Source: Neodiprion pinetum
Taxonomy: Eukaryota > Arthropoda > Insecta > Hymenoptera > Diprionidae
Assembly (NCBI RefSeq): GCF_021155775.2
Contig: NC_060234.1
Location: 18,686,526 to 18,750,525, forward strand
Direction: 5' to 3'
Length of the DNA: 64,000 bases
Positions within the stretch are counted from its first letter, which is position 1, and the number at the start of each line of letters is the position of its first letter. Made by a program: the position numbers and the translations under genes. Under the pieces are notes generated by a model, which did not search any database, was not told the DNA's origin, and saw only the letters and a program-made list of their open reading frames with translations. Of this stretch, positions 57,850-64,000 are shown in pieces.

Positions 57850-58117
57850 AATGTGAACCTCGATTCTTGATCGAGCGATCGGAACGACTACTGCATGATT
57901 GAATGCCGACAAGGTTTTGTCCGTACCTTTAAATTTTAAATTTAAGGATCTCGCTAGACTCTCCCGGATAATCGAGCAGTCGCTTCCCAGATCAACGGTA
58001 CAGGTCTTTTCCCGATTGCCTAGAACGCACCTCTTAAGTGGTTTATTTACTCGGGTTGCCGCAATCTGGCATACGTCAAGCGAGGTTGCGCCCCGTAGCG
58101 AGACCGTCCCCTTGCCA
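57850..58117 (-). pseudogene. pol: Gypsy 2 protease, N-terminal part
   Basis: TCTVDLGSDCSIIRESLA (about 57990) occupies the aspartic protease active-site position, where D-T/S-G is expected. Here it reads D-L-G, a substitution likely to abolish activity. The frame continues to the 472-bp insertion. Confidence 0.65.
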
Positions 58118-58122
58118 TCTAG

Positions 58123-59310
58123 TCATGCTCTCCTCTCGTCTCTGTCCTTTTGCTGCTTTTTACGGCATTCCGTCTCAGTATGCCCCAAAATTTGACAAAA
58201 ACCGCACCTCCCCCTAACTCCGATATTTCTTTCGGTCGCGTGATGGGGGTCCTTTGGCAGTCCCATTTCGTTTTTATTAACCCTATCCCGCCTTGGTTCC
58301 GGGCAGTTGACTCTCCGGTGCCCCTTCCCTCGGCAATTATAACACGCATCGGGGTCAAGACGCCCGGATCGAGGTTGAAACTTAACTAGCCCGAAAGGAC
58401 GCTTCGTGCTCTTTTCGTCCGTTGCATATTTTGTTTCTTTAGGCTCGCCAATCGACACGGATTCCAGACACCGACTCAATTCTGCGAGCGTCCCTTTTTT
58501 CGCAGTAATCAAATTCATTTTTAATTGTTCATTGTGGATTCCGTAAACCACGAATTCAACAATCTTTTCCTCCGGGATGTCTAGATTTACTCGATTAATT
58601 CTTTTGACCTTCTCAAAGCAGTACGCTTGTAAAGACTGACCCGGCGTGCTCTTATATGCTACCGCGTATTCAAGTAGTTCCCCAAAATTCTGTTCCCCTG
58701 AAAATTGTCTAAGAATTGCTACCGTAAAAGCTTCCCAACTAATAGGAGCACCGTCATACCAGCCCCTTGCAATACCCTTTAATTTTAATGAGGCCAAATA
58801 GATTTTGTGCGGGTCATCCCAGTCATACATTACCGCGTACATGTTCACCTTCTCTAACCATTCCTTAGCCGATAAATCTTTTTCTTCCGGATCAAATTCA
58901 GGTAATACCTTCTCGTTCACGTAATGATTTGACCGTTTCGAACCTGTCTTGATGATAGCCGACAACACCTCAGTTAGCTTCGCAAAATCGGACTCATCCT
59001 GAGCTGCGGTACCACCCACCGGACTCCTGCTCGCAGATCCATGCGTCAGGTAACTCGGCGACCGACTCCTGCTCCTCGTCTTAGTGCGTCGCTGGCGCTC
59101 TCCGCACCGACGGTTGCTATCAGATCCTGAAGCCGCTCTTCGATGACGGGTGCGATCCGAGAGCTTCCTGTACCTGCTTTGGCGATGACTGCTGGCCCCT
59201 GAACTGTGTCGTTTCGGGCGGCACGAAGGCGATCTCAGTCGCTGCCCATCGTCATCCTTCGTCCTTCTAGATTCCCCGTCACGGTCTCTCTTGCTCGACT
59301 TCGGTGGCAT
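58123..59310 (-). CDS. gag: Gypsy 2 gag, uninterrupted
   Basis: 395 codons from ATG 59310. Residues 1-95 are highly basic and Ser/Arg-rich (KTRSRSRSPSYL), probably RNA-binding and nuclear. The gag (capsid-type) domain is at about 125-290 (VLPEFDPEEKDLSAKEWLEK, WYDGAPISWEAF, RQFSGEQNFGELLEYAVAYK, QAYCFEKVKRINRVNLDIPE). Two zinc knuckles follow: CYNCRGKGHRRVNC (about 330) and CGFCQILGHTETEC (about 370). It packages the element RNA. This is the only intact gene of the element. Confidence 0.88.
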   Translation of the reverse strand: MPPKSSKRDRDGESRRTKDDDGQRLRSPSCRPKRHSSGASSHRQSRYRKLSDRTRHRRAASGSDSNRRCGERQRRTKTRSRSRSPSYLTHGSASRSPVGGTAAQDESDFAKLTEVLSAIIKTGSKRSNHYVNEKVLPEFDPEEKDLSAKEWLEKVNMYAVMYDWDDPHKIYLASLKLKGIARGWYDGAPISWEAFTVAILRQFSGEQNFGELLEYAVAYKSTPGQSLQAYCFEKVKRINRVNLDIPEEKIVEFVVYGIHNEQLKMNLITAKKGTLAELSRCLESVSIGEPKETKYATDEKSTKRPFGLVKFQPRSGRLDPDACYNCRGKGHRRVNCPEPRRDRVNKNEMGLPKDPHHATERNIGVRGRCGFCQILGHTETECRKKQQKDRDERRA

Positions 59311-59400
59311 ACTGTTCTATTCTCCGGTCGTAACACTTTCACTTTGATAACTCACACTTGTGGCTTTCAGATTTCACAATTTCGAACGTAGCTCGTGGTA

Positions 59401-59416
59401 TATCCCACTTCTGATC
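59401..59416 (-). promoter_or_regulatory. Primer-binding-like site of Gypsy 2
   Basis: GATCAGAAGTGGGATA directly after the 5' LTR. Its core TCAGAAGTGGGAT is identical to the site after the candidate LTR of the first Gypsy (24731-24743). Confidence 0.6.
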
Positions 59417-59654
59417 TGTCGAAGGTATTTTATTTTAAACAGGAACTTTGACAGATTTGAAATTGTAGAGAATATTTCGGTTTCGGCCTGATGCGCTTCG
59501 TGTCCTGGCTAACAGTCGAATGTCTCCAGGACCGCCTTCCTCCGAGAGCAGTCCTCGGGGCTCTCGAGTCTAGTTGTTTCGTAGCGTAAACATCCGATAA
59601 CCGATCCCGCATGGTTTTCTGGCTGAGCCAGTCCTCTTCAAAATGTTTACTTCA
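59417..59654 (-). repeat. 5' LTR of Gypsy 2
   Basis: 238 bp, partner of 54695-54921. It starts TGAAGTAAACATTTTG and ends CCTTCGACA on the minus strand. Confidence 0.9.
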
Positions 59655-60251
59655 CTTATGACACGCTACGGAATCAAACTTTACTCCACGTACAGTAATT
59701 TGAAGGCTTCGATCTGTGAACGTTTCAATCGCACGCTGAAAGGTAAAATGTGGACACGGTTCAGTATGCAAGGAAGCTTCAAGTGGCTCGATATCTTATC
59801 TGATTTGGTTTCGGCTTACAACAACACCAAACACCGAACCATAAGAATGAAACCGTCGGATGTCACCGTTGCAAACGAGAGGCTGTTATTACGTCAGGCG
59901 TACGGAGGGCTTCGAGCGATACCTACCATATCGGCAAAATTCAAATCTGGCGACAAAGTTCGAATCAGCAAATTCAAAAATGTCCTCGAGAAAGGTTACA
60001 CTCCCAATTGGACGACTGAAATATTCACGATAAGTCGAGTGGAAAATACTCATCCTGTGACGTACAAGCTCAAAGACTACCGAGATCAACCCATCGCTGG
60101 TGGTTTCTACGAACAAGAGCTCCACAAGGTTAAACATCCGGATATCTATCTGGTGGAGAAGGTGCTCAAGAAGCGTGGAAGAAAAATATACGTTAAATGG
60201 TTAGGTTTTGACAATACACACAACAGTTGGATAAACGAATCGGACATGTAA
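59649..60251 (+). pseudogene. Polinton/Maverick integrase, C-terminal half
   Basis: Polintons are large self-synthesising DNA elements with a retroviral-type integrase. This frame holds the end of its core (YGIKLYSTYSNLKASICERF, with the catalytic Glu), AYNNTKHRTIRMKPSDVT, a DNA-binding region (KFKSGDKVRISKFKNVLEKG, NWTTEIFTISRV), and a C-terminal chromodomain (YLVEKVLKKRGRKIYVKWLG..HNSWI), usual for this family. The first two catalytic Asp are missing, because the frame begins at the Gypsy 2 LTR; the first few codons come from the LTR. What remains is free of stops. It faces the polymerase gene. Confidence 0.88.
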
Positions 60252-60536
60252 CTTTGGAATAAATGAATTTTTTTGTAAAAACGTATGTGTCTCTTTATTT
60301 TATACCCGACACATGACAAGTATGCATCTTTGTTTTTTTAGACAATCAACAGACATATGCATCGTTGTACAATTTTTTTATACTTCGGAGCGTTCTTATT
60401 AACCATCCTACATAATAATATTTCATACATCATGGTACAGTTGTAAAAATTAAGCCCTGTATAATAATAATAATACTTTATACATCATGGTACAGTTATA
60501 AATTAAGTCCTACACAGATTACGGTAATTTATAAAG
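60252..60536. repeat. Convergent intergenic region with 55-bp tandem duplication
   Basis: A short untranslated region between the two Polinton genes. AATAAA at 60258 can serve the integrase transcript. ATACATCATGGTACAGTT occurs at 60425 and 60480, giving two 55-bp units. Confidence 0.65.
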
Positions 60537-63500
60537 CTACGGTGCAGGCTTGTAACCCCACGGAAGCGTATCGGTCGTGTTTTGAAACACGATCCGCTTG
60601 TCGTCATTCCAGCTCAGTGCTACTTTCTGCTGTTCTACGGTATATACCTCGTGCTTTCGACTCATGATCAAATGCTGATTTGAGGATAGATTTTCACGTT
60701 TCAACGCACAGTCCAAATAATCGTTGAAGGTTATTTTTCTTAACGCTGATCCTCTAACACCTTTGGCACGTTTGTTGTCTTTTTCATCTCCCAAGACTCG
60801 GAATGCGTACAATTTAGCTCGTAACCCTACAAATTCCGACATGATTTTCCCGTTATTCTCGTCTTTCATCAAGCCGAGAACTTTTTTGTTTGCTCGAGGT
60901 ATTCCGTAAACGTTGTCAAGAGGATAATCCGACGTGTCGAATTTGTGCAAGTCCTCCTTCATGTGTTCGTATATGTCGGGGACGGTAAAATTGTAAATCA
61001 AACTGTCGGTATCCGTGTACATTAATTTTGCTCGATTGCCAAATTTCTGCTTAATGTAATTGTAATGAAAATCATAGATGTATGTTTTAGATAGATCCAG
61101 GATGGAGAAACCTGCATACAATGGTTTATTCAATTTGACTTTCGTCTTATTCATTTCGATGATAACCATCTCTTTGTCGAAAACGGTGCAGCTGTGAAAA
61201 TTAGGCTTGGCTATGGTAGCTCTCGCACCGTACCGTCCATCCCATTCGGTGATCAATCGAACATCTCTGTACTTTCGCACGTTTTCCATAGTTTTGCCAA
61301 AAACTGCGTTGTTCATTAGCTTGTAAAAATTTTTCTCAAATTCGTTGTCAGATTTTTTTCGCATATCGGTATTCAAATCTATATATTTTTTGAGCCACGG
61401 GGTTTGCCTGAATTTGAGAACTCTGTGAATTTGAAGTAATTTTAAGCCTAATTGTAAGCATTGTTTCAAAACGCTGTAGTGAACAACGTAGTTTATCTTG
61501 GAAAATAGCGTGGGCGTCAATTTTGACTGTTTATTGGTCGAAATCGGAGGTACATAGTGCTCCGGACACAATGGTAAATCCTTATGAGTTTCATGCAGTT
61601 CCGCAGGATATTCCAAATCTACCTCCAGCACGTAACCAAACTCCGCATCGTCCGAGATGGTAAGAACGTCGCATTGTCTGAAGTCTGATACCCATTCGAA
61701 GGAACTGTATGGCAGAGCAAAGCTCATAGCAGCACCGTACAAATTATTAACGTCAAAGTACATGAGATAAGATTCTTCGACCTCAGGATCGAATTCCTCT
61801 CCCATGTACCTGTTGTTGGCCTTTGCGTATCTGTTCGAACACTGTGATACACCACCACGAATACCTTTTTCGATAAATATAACCATGTCTATGTCGGTGA
61901 GAAGCTCGAGTTCGATGCCTGTACATTTTAACATTGCATCAAACGACAGACCGGGCGCTGTGTAGTAATGTAACGGGTCCAGTTTGTACGTCGTGCAACA
62001 ATTCTGTCGAAAATTTTGAAAAACGTCAGCCAGTAAAAACACGTCCGTCTGTAAATACAAGTCCGAATACTCTCCCAAAGTTTGGACGTTAAAAGTTTGC
62101 CATACGTCGCACGCGTGTGCGTAATCGTCGTCTGATATATTCCGGTCGTTCAATTTTGAATAAAACTGTTCTTTGGCTGGTAAATGTTTCTCCTCGAGCT
62201 TCTCCCAACTGTCTATGTATTCGTACGGGAAGACACCTTTCCTGGTCAATAACCGAAATTTGTTCAAGCTACTGCAGAATTTACGTGTTATTGTTTTTCG
62301 GCAATCGTCCAGATACGATGATAATTTATCGAGGCTGCTAGGCATGAAACGGTACGAATCTATGAAACGGAACGTTACATCCGTTCCCTTAACGAATTTA
62401 GTGAAGGAAATGTACTTTTCTTTGTTGACAGGTAATAGTTTAACAGTACCTTCGAATGACGTACCCAGGGCTTTGATCAGAAAATGCGAATCGTAACCCG
62501 AAAGATTGTGGAATATCACTGGGATGGTGTGCGAATTTTGGTAATTTAGATTACAGCTGCGGTGAGCAGCACCACGGTACTTTCCCGTGAAATGACAGTG
62601 ATCCCGATGTTTCACGTCTGTGGGCGTAAACGGTTTTTCACAAATATGACAGACCGCCGACAAATCAAATTCGTTGATCTGATTGAAATTTAGTGGTTCC
62701 ATCGGTACAACAGTCTTGTAATATCCCTCTAACGAAAGTGCCAATTCCTTTAACTCGTTCACAAACCATTGGATGCAAGTTTCTCCGCGATTAATTTTGA
62801 ATTTTGAAAGCGAATCGTCAAACGCACAATGCAGATAGTAAGCTATACTATAAGGAAGATGCTTCTGATAAATTGTTCTATTTTCCCCAAAACTTTCATG
62901 TGTGGGCTGCAGTAAACATTCTAGATCTGCGTAAACGCAGAACGGAACGTTTTCTTTGTGCTTGAAATTTTTAAATTTGAGAATCTTGTCCTCTTCTGTT
63001 GGTAAGATAACTTTGGTTTTATTCAAATGCATGCAATCTACATTGTGCTTGATCAAACACCTTTCAGATTGGAAGTGTGATAGACACCTATCGCACAACC
63101 ATGTACGACATTTATGTTTAGAAATTTGGGAACGTGTCAGCCGTGATAAATTCCGAATCCATGCAAAATGATGTGTTACATTCTTTTCAATATTTTCCAT
63201 ACTATCATCGTTATCGCCGTCGTTTTCAGACTCTATTACTAAAAGATGGATTGTAGGCTTATCAGACTTGTTTCGACTCAAATAAATGGGTACAATTTCA
63301 CTACGCTTTTGTTTTTCCGCACTATCTATACCGTAAACGTTAATTGAGAGTTTGTTAAGTTTCTCAAATTTTGGAATCTGGTCTAAAGACATTGGAAAAT
63401 GCAAACCTCCGTATTGTAGCACTGAGCTGAAATGTGGATACGAAGTGATTTCGCTGGGATTGTTGTTGGCTGGAAAGAGGGCTGCGGTGACCGACCAGAG

Positions 63501-64000
63501 AAAGCAATACGCGTCTCCATTGCGGATGTTGACGACAGCCTTCTTATCTTGAATATCTTTGGGTAGTGGTGTGTATGTGAACACACCGCCTCGCAGTGGC
63601 ACGTACTTGTTGATATTTACAGTCAAATTGATTATTTCGGTCAGCGACCAACCAGAGTCTCTCTCTTGAAAATCTTCCACCTTGGCCAACACTTTTTGCT
63701 TTACGTTCTCTTCGAACCACCCGTGTATGTCAGCTGGCTGGAGGATGATTTGGTTTCTGGTGTTGAAATATTTCATTTCCTCAACATGTTTAGCGTTTTT
63801 CGTTATATTGAATTTACAACACAAGACACAGTTTGCTTTTAAACTTCCCACTTTTCGTAGCATTTTCTTCAGTCTTGCAACGACGAGGTGTTTCGCATCT
63901 TCCAAAAACCTGTTCAAATCTTTATGCCGCACATTGATAATGGCTCCCGTTCGAATTCGACTCTCGAAAGCTGTCTCCAAATCTTCCCACCGTACTCGAT
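60537..64000 (-). CDS. Polinton protein-primed DNA polymerase B, 5' end outside the window
   Basis: This is the replicative polymerase of the element (PF03175 type). The frame is open from the window edge to the stop at 60537, at least 1150 aa; the true start is beyond 64000. In residues counted from 63980: Cys/His region (CDRCLSHFQSERCLIKH, about 305), Exo I YADLECLL (about 350), an HNH/endonuclease-VII-like DHCHFTGKYRGAAHRSCN (about 460), Exo II HNLSGYDSHFLIK (about 493), Exo III YLQTDVFLLADVF (about 640), polymerase motif A YFDVNNLYGAAM (about 742), motif B KLMNNAVFGKTMEN (about 890), motif C YTDTDSLIY (about 990). All catalytic residues are present and there are no breaks, so this copy may be young or under selection. 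Confidence 0.93.
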   Translation of the reverse strand, partial: RVRWEDLETAFESRIRTGAIINVRHKDLNRFLEDAKHLVVARLKKMLRKVGSLKANCVLCCKFNITKNAKHVEEMKYFNTRNQIILQPADIHGWFEENVKQKVLAKVEDFQERDSGWSLTEIINLTVNINKYVPLRGGVFTYTPLPKDIQDKKAVVNIRNGDAYCFLWSVTAALFPANNNPSEITSYPHFSSVLQYGGLHFPMSLDQIPKFEKLNKLSINVYGIDSAEKQKRSEIVPIYLSRNKSDKPTIHLLVIESENDGDNDDSMENIEKNVTHHFAWIRNLSRLTRSQISKHKCRTWLCDRCLSHFQSERCLIKHNVDCMHLNKTKVILPTEEDKILKFKNFKHKENVPFCVYADLECLLQPTHESFGENRTIYQKHLPYSIAYYLHCAFDDSLSKFKINRGETCIQWFVNELKELALSLEGYYKTVVPMEPLNFNQINEFDLSAVCHICEKPFTPTDVKHRDHCHFTGKYRGAAHRSCNLNYQNSHTIPVIFHNLSGYDSHFLIKALGTSFEGTVKLLPVNKEKYISFTKFVKGTDVTFRFIDSYRFMPSSLDKLSSYLDDCRKTITRKFCSSLNKFRLLTRKGVFPYEYIDSWEKLEEKHLPAKEQFYSKLNDRNISDDDYAHACDVWQTFNVQTLGEYSDLYLQTDVFLLADVFQNFRQNCCTTYKLDPLHYYTAPGLSFDAMLKCTGIELELLTDIDMVIFIEKGIRGGVSQCSNRYAKANNRYMGEEFDPEVEESYLMYFDVNNLYGAAMSFALPYSSFEWVSDFRQCDVLTISDDAEFGYVLEVDLEYPAELHETHKDLPLCPEHYVPPISTNKQSKLTPTLFSKINYVVHYSVLKQCLQLGLKLLQIHRVLKFRQTPWLKKYIDLNTDMRKKSDNEFEKNFYKLMNNAVFGKTMENVRKYRDVRLITEWDGRYGARATIAKPNFHSCTVFDKEMVIIEMNKTKVKLNKPLYAGFSILDLSKTYIYDFHYNYIKQKFGNRAKLMYTDTDSLIYNFTVPDIYEHMKEDLHKFDTSDYPLDNVYGIPRANKKVLGLMKDENNGKIMSEFVGLRAKLYAFRVLGDEKDNKRAKGVRGSALRKITFNDYLDCALKRENLSSNQHLIMSRKHEVYTVEQQKVALSWNDDKRIVFQNTTDTLPWGYKPAP

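Larger units (their letters stand above)
54695..59654 (-). mobile_element. Ty3/Gypsy element 2 with both LTRs, internally decayed
   Basis: LTRs are at 59417-59654 (5') and 54695-54921 (3'). In the minus direction they start TGAAGTAAACAT and end ACCTTC(T/G)ACA, so they have TG/CA ends. They differ by several indels and substitutions, so the insertion is old. A primer-binding-like GATCAGAAGTGGGATA follows the 5' LTR. The order gag, protease, RT, RNase H, integrase HHCC is that of Gypsy. The integrase core is missing, and a 472-bp insertion interrupts the protease region. The flanks (ACGCACC / CTTATGAC) show no target duplication. Confidence 0.9.
59655..64000. mobile_element. Polinton/Maverick element, partial
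   Basis: A convergent pair of Polinton genes, integrase (+) and protein-primed DNA polymerase B (-), identifies this block. The left border is the Gypsy 2 LTR, and the element runs past the window edge. Other Polinton genes (packaging ATPase, maturation protease, capsid proteins) would lie outside the window. Confidence 0.88.

Noticed and set aside
1..64000. A CRISPR array or bacterial operon structure
   Set aside because: The window is eukaryotic, with introns and eukaryotic transposons; tandem repeats here have no regular repeat-spacer pattern.

Overview
This window looks like arthropod, most likely insect (hymenopteran-like), nuclear DNA. It is AT-rich, its genes are split by short GT-AG introns, and it is a pile-up of transposable elements with almost no recognisable single-copy host sequence. 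No bacterial features, tRNA or rRNA genes were seen. The only good host-gene candidate is a small Ser/Arg-rich nuclear-type gene on the minus strand near 22.1-22.9 kb.

Layout. 1-22 kb is mostly non-coding and carries small or decayed elements: the N-terminal half of a Mutator-like (PF20700-type) transposase (4.3-5.1 kb, -), two related hammerhead-like motifs (5.62 kb + and 17.8 kb -), a palindromic MITE split by a TTAA-flanked MITE (11.7-13.0 kb), a 1.2-kb foldback element with non-repetitive cargo (15.9-17.1 kb) and a decayed, 5'-truncated Ty1/Copia element (17.9-21.5 kb, -). From 23.15 kb there is a near-perfect 0.97-kb palindromic element, then the C-terminal part of a PF20700-type transposase (+), which is cut by a Ty3/Gypsy element (24.5-27.8 kb, +). 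That Gypsy ends abruptly in a ~150-bp tandem repeat rich in TGTGC.

30-45.5 kb holds two related CACTA/EnSpm-like DNA transposons (30330-37370 and 39566-45489). They share terminal sequence CCC-N4-AGAAATT, 2-bp TG target duplications, CTAGCCAG-like subterminal repeats and the same cargo: a multi-exon DUF4806-type gene. Element 1 also has an apparently intact two-exon transposase gene. Element 2 keeps only a transposase first exon and has a nonsense codon in its DUF4806 gene.

Two independent copies of a MULE-like transposase gene lie around these (37.9-39.3 kb and 46.9-54.4 kb, both -). In each, the transposase C-terminal region is followed by a ubiquitin-specific-protease-like domain with recognisable Cys and His boxes. 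The second copy is interrupted by a TA-flanked Tigger/pogo element (48420-50763). I consider the MULE-USP gene and the DUF4806-carrying EnSpm elements the most interesting biology here.

54.7-59.65 kb is a second Ty3/Gypsy element (-) with two LTRs, gag, protease, RT and RNase H, a missing integrase core, and a 472-bp insertion in the protease region. It abuts, without target duplication, the 3' half of a Polinton/Maverick integrase gene (+). The window ends inside a long uninterrupted Polinton protein-primed DNA polymerase B gene (60537-64000, -) whose start lies beyond the window.
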